DNA of 64,000 bases from Anaerolineales bacterium (lineage in GTDB: Bacteria > Chloroflexota > Anaerolineae > Anaerolineales > UBA6663). The translations under genes and the position numbers were made by a program. Each line of letters begins with the position of its first letter. The stretch's first letter is position 1. The stretch covers positions 1-64,000 of the forward strand of contig JADZEK010000008.1 in the NCBI GenBank assembly GCA_020850595.1, in the 5' to 3' direction. The notes beneath the pieces are model-generated. The model did not search any database, was not told the origin of the DNA, and was given only the letters and a program-made list of their open reading frames with translations. This document shows, in pieces, positions 7,009-17,659 of this stretch.

Positions 7009-9345
7009 ATGTCCATCCATTCCCCGACGACCTGGGCGGCGCTGCGCTGGCTGATCGCGCTGAGCCTGGCGCTGGGGCCGGGCCTGACCCCGGCACCGGC
7101 TCGACCAGCACAAGCCGCCGACACCCCCGCGGGCCGCCCCGCGCCCCAGCTCGCGCCAGCCGGCCTACCCACCGTGCAGTTCGACAACTCCAACTACAGC
7201 GGCGGCGAGAGCGCCGGAACCGCGCCGTTCACGGTCACCCTCTCCACCGCCGCGGGGATTACGGTGACCGTGGTCTATACCACGGTGGCGGGCGGCACAG
7301 CCACGGCCGGGGCCGACTACGCCCCCGCCACGGGAACGCTGACCTTCACGCCCGGCCTGACCGCCACCCAGGGCACGCTCACGCTGCTGCCCGATGCGTG
7401 GGACGAGCCAGACGAGACCGTCTTCATCAGCCTGACCCCCCCCAGCAACGCCGACCTGGGGGTGCCGGGGTTCACGCGCTTCAGCATCCTGGACGACGAC
7501 GACCCGCCCAGCGTGGTGTGGGAAGCTTCCACCTATACCGTGAGCGAAAGCGCGGCCACCGCGCTCCTGACCGCCACACTCTCAGCGGCCTCCGGCTTTC
7601 TCATCACCGCCACCTACACCACCACGGCCGGCAGCGCGGCGGCGGGCTTCGACTACATCGCCGTGACCCAGACACTGACCTTCACCGCCGGGCTGACCAA
7701 CACCCAGGCCATCGTGCCGCTGCTGACCGACACGGCCGATGAACTGGATGAAACCTTGACCGTGTCACTGGGCGGTCCGGCCAACGCCACGCTGGGCGCG
7801 CCGAGCGCGGCCACGCTGACGATTCTGGATGACGACGCGCCGCCCACCGTCCAACTGAGCGCCGCCCTCTATGGCGCGCTGGAGAGCGCCGCCACCCTGC
7901 CCTTCACCGCCACGCTCAGCGCCGCCGGCGGCCTGACCGTCACTGTGGCCTACAGCACCACCCCCGGCACCGCCGCGCCCGGCGCGGACTACACGCCCGC
8001 CACCGGCACGCTGACGATCACGCCCGGCCTGACGACCACGCAGGGTCTCATTGCGTTGCTGCCAGACGCGGACTTCGAGCCGGCCGAGACGTTTGGGCTG
8101 AGCCTGAGCGCGCCTGCCAACGCCGCCCTGGGCGCGCCAACCACCGCCACCGTCATCATCGCCGACGACGACACGCCGCCCACCGCGCAGTTCAGCGCCG
8201 CGGCCTACGTGGCCGCCGAGGCCGATGCCAGTTTGCCCTTCACCGTCACTCTTTCTAGTCCCCTTGGGACGCTGTCCGCGCCCAGCAGCGTGACCGTCAC
8301 CGTGGCCTACACCACCACCAGCGCCGGCCCCCAACCCGGCAGCGCGACCCCTGGCGACGATTACGTGCACGCCACCGGCGTGCTGACCTTCGCCCCCGGC
8401 GTGACCACCACCGTTGGCGCGCTCACGCTGCTGCCCGACACGCTCTACGAGCCAACCGAGACCTTTGGCCTGGAGTTGGGCGGGCCAAGCAACGCCACGC
8501 TGGGCACGCCCGGCGCCGCCACCCTTTACCTCGTCGAAGACGATGGGCCGCCCACCGCCCAATTCAGCGCGGCGGTCTACAGCGCCGCGGAGAGTGCCGC
8601 CACCGCGCCGTTTACGGTGACGCTCTCCGGCGCGGCGAGCCTGACGATCACCGTGGCCTACAGCACCACGGCCGGCAGCGCCGCCCCAGGGGCCGACTTC
8701 GTGCACACTACGGGCGTGGTCACCTTCAGCCCCGGGCTGACGGCCACCCAGGGCGGGATAACGCTGCTGCCCGACCTGCTGGACGAAACCGACGAAACCG
8801 TCTTTGTCGTCATGACGCAAACGACCATTGCCACGCTGGGCGCGCCGGCAACCGCCCGGCTGACCATCCTCGACGACGACGCGCCGCCCACCGTACAGTG
8901 GAGCGCCGCCAGCTACACGGCCACTGAAGAGTCCGGCATGGTGACGCTCAGCGCCGCGCTCTCGGCCGCCTCCGCCCTCACCGTCACCGTGGCCTACAGC
9001 GCCGCGCCCGACACGGCCCTGCCCGGCGCCGACTACGTCCCGCTTTCCGGCACGCTCACCTTCGCCCCCGGCCTGACGCAACAGCCGGTGACGCTCACGC
9101 TCACCAACGACGCCGCGCCCGAACCCGCCGAGAGCCTGACGCTCGCGCTCAGCGGCCCGGCCAACGCTACGCTCGGCGCGCCCAGCGCCGCCAGCCTAAC
9201 GATTGTGGACGCGGACGAGTTCGGCCTATACTTGCCGCTCGTCGTCGGTCCATCGGCCGCTGCCAGCGGCCCCGCCGGGAGGCTCCATGAACGCCAGCGA
9301 TATCCTGCATTACGGTCACACCTTCGTCACACGCAATATCGTTGA
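7009..9345 (+). CDS. Secreted protein with six Calx-beta repeats
   Basis: 778 residues. An N-terminal signal peptide (hydrophobic segment about 10-25, AQA-type cleavage near 36) is followed by six Calx-beta repeats of about 115 residues. Each opens with PP-[TS]-[VA]-[QV] and closes with an acidic LDDD or ADDD loop, the likely calcium site. The composition is almost entirely Ala/Thr/Gly/Pro. After the last repeat comes GLYLPLVVGP, similar to the YLPQVLR terminus of the propeller protein near 25187. A further 30 or so residues (GRLHERQRYPALRSHLR...) are unlike the rest and overlap dinB by 58 nt. This suggests either a run-on or a one-base shift near the end. Likely a surface or matrix protein. 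A C8 run lies at 7436-7443. Confidence 0.85.
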   Translation: MSIHSPTTWAALRWLIALSLALGPGLTPAPARPAQAADTPAGRPAPQLAPAGLPTVQFDNSNYSGGESAGTAPFTVTLSTAAGITVTVVYTTVAGGTATAGADYAPATGTLTFTPGLTATQGTLTLLPDAWDEPDETVFISLTPPSNADLGVPGFTRFSILDDDDPPSVVWEASTYTVSESAATALLTATLSAASGFLITATYTTTAGSAAAGFDYIAVTQTLTFTAGLTNTQAIVPLLTDTADELDETLTVSLGGPANATLGAPSAATLTILDDDAPPTVQLSAALYGALESAATLPFTATLSAAGGLTVTVAYSTTPGTAAPGADYTPATGTLTITPGLTTTQGLIALLPDADFEPAETFGLSLSAPANAALGAPTTATVIIADDDTPPTAQFSAAAYVAAEADASLPFTVTLSSPLGTLSAPSSVTVTVAYTTTSAGPQPGSATPGDDYVHATGVLTFAPGVTTTVGALTLLPDTLYEPTETFGLELGGPSNATLGTPGAATLYLVEDDGPPTAQFSAAVYSAAESAATAPFTVTLSGAASLTITVAYSTTAGSAAPGADFVHTTGVVTFSPGLTATQGGITLLPDLLDETDETVFVVMTQTTIATLGAPATARLTILDDDAPPTVQWSAASYTATEESGMVTLSAALSAASALTVTVAYSAAPDTALPGADYVPLSGTLTFAPGLTQQPVTLTLTNDAAPEPAESLTLALSGPANATLGAPSAASLTIVDADEFGLYLPLVVGPSAAASGPAGRLHERQRYPALRSHLRHTQYR

Positions 9346-9796
9346 CCTGCCCCTGGAGCACTGGGAGACTCCCAACGTGTGCGGCTGGTGGTCCACCAAG
9401 CTCGTGATCGGCCACCTGGCGTCGTTCGAGCACATGCTGATCGAAGTGCTGCGCTCGTTCCAGAGCACCCCTGGCAGCGAGCCGACGCCCTACCTGGACA
9501 TGCTGAACAACCAGGGCGGCCAGCTCTTCAACGACTTCCAGATCGAGATGCGCCAGAACCGCAGCGCCGCCGACCTGCTGGCCGAGTACACCGCCGCCGC
9601 CGAGGAGAGCTACCGCCGGGTGAGCTTGCTCGACGGCGAACTGCTGCGCCGCCCCGGCACGCTGCCCTGGTATGGGGCCGAGTACGCGCTGGACGATTAC
9701 ATCGTCTACCAGTATTACGGCCACAAGCGCGAGCACACCGCGCAGATCAACGTCTTCAAAGACGCGCTCAAGGCGGCGGGCAAGCTGCCACGGTAG
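9288..9796 (+). CDS. DinB-family four-helix protein
   Basis: 169 residues, typical DinB/YfiT length. These are metal-binding four-helix bundles, some of which are thiol transferases or hydrolases. Histidines fit the metal triad: H43 in VIGHLASFEHM, and H146 and H150 in YYGHKREHTAQI. The reading frame also opens upstream, but the ATG at 9288 is preceded by GGGAGG at good spacing and starts the family N-terminus (NASDILHYGH). Specific substrate unknown. A strong hairpin follows 11 nt after the stop. Confidence 0.87.
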
Positions 9797-9807
9797 GCTT
9801 AACGCGC

Positions 9808-9842
9808 AACCGGGCGCCGAGACTATGTCTCGGCGCCCGGTT
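9808..9842. terminator. Bidirectional terminator between dinB and hsp20
   Basis: A perfect 16-bp stem, AACCGGGCGCCGAGAC and its complement, around a TAT loop, followed by TATTT on the plus strand. It lies between the two convergent genes and can serve both. Confidence 0.85.
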
Positions 9843-9900
9843 TATTTGCGGCCCAGTTTAGCTCGGGTTTTGGGCCGCGCCACCCGTAGTCCAGCGCTGG

Positions 9901-10326
9901 TTACTTCGCCGACACCTTGATGCTCTTGGGCTTGGCGGTCTCGGCCTTGGGCAGGCGCACGGTCAGCACGCCTTGCTCCACGCTGGCCTCGGCCTGCGCG
10001 CCGTTCACCTCGGTCGGCAGGGTGACGGTGCGGGCGAACTTGCCGTAGCGGCGCTCGCGCAGCAGCCATTGCGCGTCTTCGGCCGCCTCCGGCGCGGGCA
10101 ACTCGCCGCGCAGGGTCACGGTATCGCCGAGCACCTCCAGGTGCAGGTCTTCGGCCTTCAGGCCGGGCACGGCGGCGGTGATGACGTACTCGTCACCGTG
10201 GGCCGCGATGTCGAGGCGCAGGGCGGCGGCGGCCGGGTTGTTCAACTGCGGGTTGACCACCGATTCATCAAACAGGCGGTTGACAGCTTCGGCAAAACGA
10301 GTGGGGCGATAAGCATAGCGGAACAT
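9901..10326 (-). CDS. Small heat shock protein, Hsp20/alpha-crystallin family
   Basis: A 141-residue ATP-independent holdase chaperone. The alpha-crystallin domain covers about 35-128 and ends with the hallmark GVLTVRLPK (119-127). The tail carries an IxV-type motif (SIKV, 135-138) used for oligomer assembly. The N-terminal arm (FRYAYRPTRFAEAVNRLFDE) is typical. I choose the ATG at 10326 because GGAG stands 7 nt before it; an in-frame ATG 12 nt upstream is possible. Terminated by the shared hairpin at 9808-9842. A candidate sigma-70 promoter lies at 10382-10410. No CIRCE element was found. Confidence 0.92.
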   Translation of the reverse strand: MFRYAYRPTRFAEAVNRLFDESVVNPQLNNPAAAALRLDIAAHGDEYVITAAVPGLKAEDLHLEVLGDTVTLRGELPAPEAAEDAQWLLRERRYGKFARTVTLPTEVNGAQAEASVEQGVLTVRLPKAETAKPKSIKVSAK

Positions 10327-10381
10327 GGTTAACTCCATCCTTTGACAGGTTGCGGGTTGTTGTCTCTGCGAACTTGCCCGC

Positions 10382-10410
10382 ATGATAGGCCCGCCACGTT
10401 AGACCTCTAA
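10382..10410 (-). promoter_or_regulatory. Candidate promoter of hsp20
   Basis: Minus strand: TTAGAG (10410-10405), a 17-nt spacer, then TATCAT (10387-10382), about 55 nt upstream of the hsp20 ATG. The -35 match is moderate. Confidence 0.4.
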
Positions 10411-10554
10411 TAGCACCCTATCGGAGATTTGTTAACAGACTGCCCCGGCCAAACTGCCTCTTGCTAACCGAACAATTTCTCTTCAGACTGGCGTTATGAA
10501 CCGCTACCCGTTGCCCCCGGCCCGTGACGCTAGTAGTTTGTCATGCAGAATACG

Positions 10555-10620
10555 CTGGACTGTCACTCTGAGCGCAGTCGCGCAGCCTCGCTATTACCCT
10601 GGCAGTGGCGCGCGACTGCG
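10555..10620. repeat. CHSERS-type intergenic repeat with 11-bp inverted arms
   Basis: TGTCACTCTGAGCGCAG resembles the widespread intergenic sequence that spuriously translates as CHSERSE. CGCAGTCGCGC (10573-10583) pairs perfectly with 10610-10620. It lies in the 706-nt gene-free gap between hsp20 and clpB. Apart from this element, the 30-bp tandem array and two promoters, I see nothing in that gap. Confidence 0.45.
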
Positions 10621-10788
10621 GAGCGCCCCTTTGGGGAGAGTCTCGGCCAATCCATCCCGTCCACCGCGAGCACTCCTAGTGACGCTAATGACACTGGTGA
10701 CCCCCATCCAAAACACCGCGCCCGCGCTGACGCCGGTAACGCTGGCGACGGTGCCGCGTCTTCGTGGCCTGACACCAACCCGGCGACC

Positions 10789-10908
10789 CGCGACAACCGC
10801 GACGACCTTACGGCCAGCCGCGACAACCGCGACAACCTTGCGGCCAGCCGCGACAACCGCGACGACCTTACGGCCAGCCGCGACAACCGCGACAACCTTG
10901 CGGCGACC
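10789..10908. repeat. Four tandem 30-bp repeats (two 60-bp higher-order units)
   Basis: The unit CGCGACAACCGCGAC plus a second half exists in two versions, one containing GACGACCTTACGGCCAGC and the other GACAACCTTGCGGCCAGC. They alternate A-B-A-B without spacers. The 30-nt length keeps frame, giving a conceptual RDNRDDLTAS/RDNRDNLAAS peptide, but no good start or ribosome binding site supports translation. Located 125 nt upstream of the clpB start. Confidence 0.85.
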
Positions 10909-10974
10909 TGCTAAATTATGTCAACCGTCGGCCGGCCATCAGCCGCCTGAGATGAAATTCTGATGTTTTCTCAG

Positions 10975-10980
10975 TAGAAT
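10975..10980 (+). promoter_or_regulatory. -10 box upstream of clpB
   Basis: TAGAAT, with a weak ATGAAA -35 hexamer 17 nt upstream. The predicted leader is about 45 nt and contains the GGAAGGA ribosome binding site. Confidence 0.45.
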
Positions 10981-11032
10981 TTGAGTATCTTAAGCCACTC
11001 GTGTGGCGTGTGAGCCGGAAGGACGTAACGTA

Positions 11033-13650
<2,618 letters not shown>

Positions 13651-13654
<4 letters not shown>

Positions 13655-14541
13655 GCCGGCGACAAATTGGGCGCGGCGGTGAGGCGCTGCATGAGCCACA
13701 TGTAGCCGTCTTCGAGCGTCGGCTCGACCGGCTCGGCCCCGGCCGCCAAGGTTTCGCCCAAGACCCGGTAGCGCGTGCCGCTTTCTAACTGCACACTCGA
13801 CACCACCGACAGCGCGTCCGCCGGCGGCTGGCCGGTGGTGGTCGTCACCGCCCACACGTGGCCGCGCGCCTGGCCGATGAGATCGCGCGGGCGGCCGTGG
13901 AACAACACCTGGCCCTGCCCAATCACTGCCAGGTCGTTGCAGCTCTGGCTGATGTCTTCCACGATGTGGGTCGAGAGGATCACCGTGCAGCGCTGCGCCA
14001 TCTCAGACAGCAGGTTGCGCAGCCGGACGCGCTCCTCGGGGTCGAGGCCGGCGGTCGGCTCGTCCACGATCAGCAGGCGCGGTTCGCCCAGCAAGGCCTG
14101 GGCGATGCCGACCCGGCGCTGCATGCCGCCGGAATACGTCTTCAGACGGCGGCCGGCCACCTGGCTCAGGCGCACCAGCGCCAAGACCTGCTCAACCTGG
14201 GCGCGGCGGGCGGCGGCGTCGGCGACACCTTTCAGAAGTGCGACGTAATCCAGGAACTCGACGGCGTTCAGGTCGGGATAAAGCCCCAGCGCTTGTGGCA
14301 GATAGCCAAGCTGGGCTTTGACGGCGCGCTTACCGGCCGCCGTCGCCAGGTCGTGGCCCAGCACCAGCACTCGCCCGCTGGTGGGCCGCACCACTCCAGC
14401 CAGGATGCGCATGAGCGTGGTCTTGCCTGCGCCGTTCGGCCCTACCAGGCCGAACATGCCCGCGCCGATGTCGAGGTCAATGCCGCGCAGCGCGGTCACG
14501 CCGCCGCTGTAGGTCTTGCGCAACTGGTTGAGAGTAATCAT
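13651..14541 (-). CDS. ABC transporter ATP-binding protein (ABC-2 type)
   Basis: A 296-residue ATPase of the CcmA/DrrA type that powers an ABC-2 exporter. Walker A is GPNGAGKT (34-41), the signature YSGGM is at 136-140, Walker B is LLIVDEP (156-162), and the switch histidine lies in STHIVED (about 193). An extra C-terminal domain of about 80 residues ([16 protein letters not shown] onward) is typical of this class. GGAG precedes the ATG at 14541. It is the last gene of the five-gene operon starting with an ECF sigma factor at 17591, and its partners are the permease-like genes just upstream. Substrate unknown. Confidence 0.92.
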
Positions 14542-14558
14542 CCCGGCCGCTCCTTACC

Positions 14559-15332
14559 TCAGGCGCGCCGCCGGCGCAACCAGGCCCACATCGCCAGCGC
14601 CAGCAGCGCCACCTGCCCGGCGCCCACCGCCAGCGTCTGCCAGACATCGCGGCGCGACTGAGCCTCAAAGGGCCAGGGGGTCAGCATGGCCGCGCGCGCC
14701 GGATTCCAAATTCTGGCGGTTGCCCCCGGCGCCGCCAACATGCCAGGCGCCAGGGTGAACAGCATCACCGCCACCAGGGCGGCGCCCAGCAGCACGGCGC
14801 GCGGCCGGTTGGGCTGCCCGGCCCCGAGCAGCAACCCCAACGAGCCGTTGATCCAGATCAGGCCGCCCAGTCGCACGACCCATAGTTCCAGGTAGGGCGC
14901 GAAGTCCATTGGGCCGACCAGCCGCCAGGCCAACCCGGTCAGGCCCAGCGCCAACGCCACGCCGAGGGCCAGGCTGGCCCACAGCCCCAGCAGCTTGCCG
15001 CCCAGGTAAACACCGGTGGAGAGCGGCAGGCTGTCGAGCAGTTCGCGCACGCCCAACTGCCGATCGCGCGGCAAGCTGTCGGCCGCCAGCAGCGGCAGCA
15101 GAATCATCTGCGTGACAAACACCGGCCCCAGGGTGAAGTACACGGCGGCGCGCGTCAGCGCCTCCGCATTGACCTCTCCGGCCGCGCCGGCGGCCAGCCG
15201 CTGACGCGCTACGTTGAGGGCAAACAGCAGCGGGAGGGCCGGCACGGCCAGCCACAGCACCAGCCAGCCGCGCCGGCGCAGGTACATGATGGCTTCATAA
15301 CGCAGCAGGCCCAGCAATTGTGCGAGACGCAT
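14559..15332 (-). CDS. ABC-2 type permease
   Basis: A 257-residue membrane protein with about six hydrophobic segments, beginning MRLAQLLGLLRYEAIMYLRRRGWL, where the first transmembrane helix follows a basic stretch. The ATG at 15332 is chosen because GGAGGTGA precedes it by five bases; the frame is open further upstream but without a start signal. It lies 5 nt downstream of the preceding membrane gene and 17 nt before the ATPase gene. Assigned by membrane topology and context. The transported compound is not evident. Confidence 0.78.
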   Translation of the reverse strand: MRLAQLLGLLRYEAIMYLRRRGWLVLWLAVPALPLLFALNVARQRLAAGAAGEVNAEALTRAAVYFTLGPVFVTQMILLPLLAADSLPRDRQLGVRELLDSLPLSTGVYLGGKLLGLWASLALGVALALGLTGLAWRLVGPMDFAPYLELWVVRLGGLIWINGSLGLLLGAGQPNRPRAVLLGAALVAVMLFTLAPGMLAAPGATARIWNPARAAMLTPWPFEAQSRRDVWQTLAVGAGQVALLALAMWAWLRRRRA

Positions 15333-15337
15333 CCGCC

Positions 15338-16129
15338 TCACCTCCGGGAGCGAACGGACGCGCCGCGCCCACCCAGCAGCAGCCGCTCGGGGTCGCGCAC
15401 GAGATAGGTCAACGCCAGCAGCAGCAGCCCGGCGCCGCCCAATACCAGCCAGGCCCGGTTGAGGGCGTAATGCGCCGCGCCCGGCTGCAGGTAGAGATGC
15501 AGCGGCCAGGTGAACGGCCAGCGCGCCACCAGGCCCTCGCCGGCGTAGATCAGCCCGAACCACAGCAGGCCCACGACCCCCACGCTCAGGGCAGCCTGCC
15601 GTCCAATGAGGGTTACGCACAGCGCCACAGCGGTGAGAAAGACCAGCGGGGCCGACCAGCGCAGCAGCCCCACCTCCAGCGCTTCGCCGGACAGGCCGGC
15701 TGCCAATAAGCTGCCTGCCAGCGCCAGCGCGCCGTAGCCGCCCAGCAACAGCGCCAGCCGCTCAGCCAGCAGCCACGTCAGCGGCCGTGGCAGCGTCAAG
15801 GTCAGCTCAAGGGCCGGCTCATCTTCGGGCGAGAACAGAAAGGCGGCATGACCCGCCGCCAGCAGCGGCACCAGGGACTCGATCAGGCGCGGTTGTGTGA
15901 AGATCGGGTCAGCCTGGGTGCGCGCGAGGAATTGATACAGAGCCAGCAGCGCAACCAGGGCTGCCAAGGGCAGCCACCCCAGCCGCCGCCAACTATAGCG
16001 CCAGGTGAAGGACGCCTGGCTGAGCGGCCAGATGGCCTGCGCCGCGCGACCGCCCGCCCAGAGCCAGGCCGCGCCGCTGACGCCCAGGAGCAGCCAGACC
16101 AGGCCGGTGACCACGTTGTTAAGCTCCAT
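15338..16129 (-). CDS. Integral membrane protein, ABC-associated, paralogue of the upstream gene
   Basis: About 263 residues with six to seven hydrophobic helices. The block FLFSPEDEPALELTLTLPRP parallels FLFGPDNDPALELVLALPAS in the gene at 16161-17009, so the two are related and probably form part of the same transporter. I take the ATG at 16129 as start; an in-frame TTG at 16156 would lengthen it by nine residues but lacks a binding site. No known family is recognised with certainty. Confidence 0.65.
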   Translation of the reverse strand: MELNNVVTGLVWLLLGVSGAAWLWAGGRAAQAIWPLSQASFTWRYSWRRLGWLPLAALVALLALYQFLARTQADPIFTQPRLIESLVPLLAAGHAAFLFSPEDEPALELTLTLPRPLTWLLAERLALLLGGYGALALAGSLLAAGLSGEALEVGLLRWSAPLVFLTAVALCVTLIGRQAALSVGVVGLLWFGLIYAGEGLVARWPFTWPLHLYLQPGAAHYALNRAWLVLGGAGLLLLALTYLVRDPERLLLGGRGASVRSRR

Positions 16130-16160
16130 AGAGCCTGATACGAGCAGCCGGCCCAAACGT

Positions 16161-17009
16161 TCAGAGCCGCGCGCGGCGGGGCAGCCAGCGTTCTTCTTGC
16201 CCGCCGAGCCACAGCGCCGCCGCCGCCAGGCCCACCGCCGCCAGCAGCAGCGGGGCGCGGCTCAGCGGCGCGTTGAGATCGGGCAGGCCGGCCCAGAACT
16301 CGCCGGCGAACCACACCGGCCCCAAGACGCGCGCCGCCCACAAGCCCAGGCTGATGAGGATGCCGGCCAGCGGCTCAGCCAGCAGCACACTCAGCAGGAA
16401 ACCGAGCGTCGCCAAAAAGGCCATGGGGGCCAGCCAGGCCAGCACCAGCGGCCACAAGACCACCTCGGCCCGCAGCGCGGCCAGCGCGGCGCTGCCGATC
16501 AGCCCCAGCGCCAGGTCAAAGGCCAGCAGCAAAGTCAGGCGCGCCAGCAGCAGCAAGCGCGGTGAGGCAGGCAGCGCCAGCACCAGCTCCAGGGCCGGGT
16601 CGTTATCGGGGCCAAACAAGAAGGCGCAGCCTACCGCCGCGGCAGCCGGGGCCAGCAGCACAAACGGTAGCGTTTCCACGCGGCTGAGATTGAAGCTGGG
16701 CGCCAGCGTGACCAACACGCCCAGCGCGTAGATGAGCGCGGAGGCCCACCACAACTCGCGCCGCACCCTGGGCGCCTGTGACCGCAGGAGCAGCAACGGC
16801 CAGCGCCACGCGTGACCAGGCGGCAGCGCCGAGACCGGCCGAGAGGCGGCTGACAGACTCGCCAGCAGTTGCTGCGTGGCGGCCGGCGTGACGGCGGGCG
16901 CGGGCCACTGCCGCAGAGCGCGCAGGGCGGGCAGCAGGGCGTCGGCTTCGGCGGGCGAGGCGGCATCGGCCTCTAGGCGGGCGCGCAGGGGATCGGTTTG
17001 GTCGGTCAC
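16161..17009 (-). CDS. Membrane protein with cytoplasmic N-domain, possible anti-sigma factor
   Basis: 282 residues. The first 85 are soluble, start MTDQTDPLRARLEADAASP and include a helical ALLPALRALRQWPAP segment. About six transmembrane helices follow. The GTG start comes immediately after the ECF sigma stop (TGAGTG) with GAGGAGG upstream, so the pair is co-translated. Co-translation with an ECF sigma gene and the soluble-plus-membrane layout are what one expects of an anti-sigma factor. Its membrane part, however, resembles the neighbouring permease-like protein (shared acidic PDNDPALEL loop). No zinc-finger HxxxCxxC motif is visible. Anti-sigma role is inference. Confidence 0.5.
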   Translation of the reverse strand: MTDQTDPLRARLEADAASPAEADALLPALRALRQWPAPAVTPAATQQLLASLSAASRPVSALPPGHAWRWPLLLLRSQAPRVRRELWWASALIYALGVLVTLAPSFNLSRVETLPFVLLAPAAAAVGCAFLFGPDNDPALELVLALPASPRLLLLARLTLLLAFDLALGLIGSAALAALRAEVVLWPLVLAWLAPMAFLATLGFLLSVLLAEPLAGILISLGLWAARVLGPVWFAGEFWAGLPDLNAPLSRAPLLLAAVGLAAAALWLGGQEERWLPRRARL

Positions 17010-17591
17010 TCAGCCCTCCTCGGCCGCCAGGCGCGCGCGCAAGCGCCCCAGGGCCACACTCAACCGCGATTTGACCGTGCCGACGGGGATGGCCAGCACA
17101 GCAGCGATCTCGGCTAGAGATAAGTCTTCGGTATAGCGCAGCAGCAAGACCTCGCGCTGCGGCGCCGGCAGCGCCTGCACGGCCGCCGCCACCTGCGCCC
17201 ACGTCTCGGCGGCCGTGAGCGCGTGCAGTGGTGAAGGCTCGCCGGGCGCGTCAAAGTCGGGCGGCAGGGCTTCGGTGCGCCGGGTCTCAGCGCGCTTGTA
17301 GTGGTCGCGGGCGGCGTTGACGGCCACGGCATACAGCCAGGGCTTAAACGGGCGCTCTGGGCGGTAGCGCCCAATGCCGCGCAACACGCGCAGAAAAACT
17401 TCTTGCGCCAGGTCTTCCGCCAGCAGGCGGTCGCCGCCCGTCAGGCGGTAGAGGAAGCCCAGCAGCGGGCCGTGGTGCCGAGTGACAAGCACGGCCAGGT
17501 CGTCAGACGAACCGGCCTGCACGCCCTGAGCCAGGCGCTCATCGCTGGGCAGGGGCCGCGGGCCGGCCGGCGCGGTCAGGGAAGAGGCCAT
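17010..17591 (-). CDS. ECF-type sigma factor
   Basis: 193 residues. Region 2 runs about 35-100 (AEDLAQEVFLRVLRGIGRYR, then PFKPWLYAVAVNAARDHYKR). Region 4 is about 140-188 (LPAPQREVLLLRY, then LSLAEIAAVLAIPVGTVKSR). No regions 1 or 3, as in extracytoplasmic-function sigma factors. The ATG at 17591 stands 10 nt after a TAGAAT box; an ATG at 17603 overlaps that box and is less likely. It heads an operon of three membrane proteins and an ABC ATPase, which it may control together with the next gene acting as antagonist. Confidence 0.9.
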   Translation of the reverse strand: MASSLTAPAGPRPLPSDERLAQGVQAGSSDDLAVLVTRHHGPLLGFLYRLTGGDRLLAEDLAQEVFLRVLRGIGRYRPERPFKPWLYAVAVNAARDHYKRAETRRTEALPPDFDAPGEPSPLHALTAAETWAQVAAAVQALPAPQREVLLLRYTEDLSLAEIAAVLAIPVGTVKSRLSVALGRLRARLAAEEG

Positions 17592-17601
17592 GGGGACCAA
17601 C

Positions 17602-17607
17602 ATTCTA
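17602..17607 (-). promoter_or_regulatory. -10 box of the ECF sigma operon
   Basis: TAGAAT on the minus strand, 10 nt from the ATG at 17591, with no ribosome binding site between. A near-leaderless start is likely. Confidence 0.45.
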
Positions 17608-17659
17608 TCCCTGATACGAGTAGAGACTGCCGAAGTTCAGCGGCGGCGGCGCAGTGGGT

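Noticed and set aside
10789..10908. CRISPR array
   Set aside because: Units are directly contiguous with no unique spacers and no cas genes are in the window.
10543..10914. Possible 123-residue protein with decapeptide repeats
   Set aside because: Starts within a CHSERS-type repeat, lacks a ribosome binding site, and the repeated part is equally open in other frames. Treated as repeat DNA.
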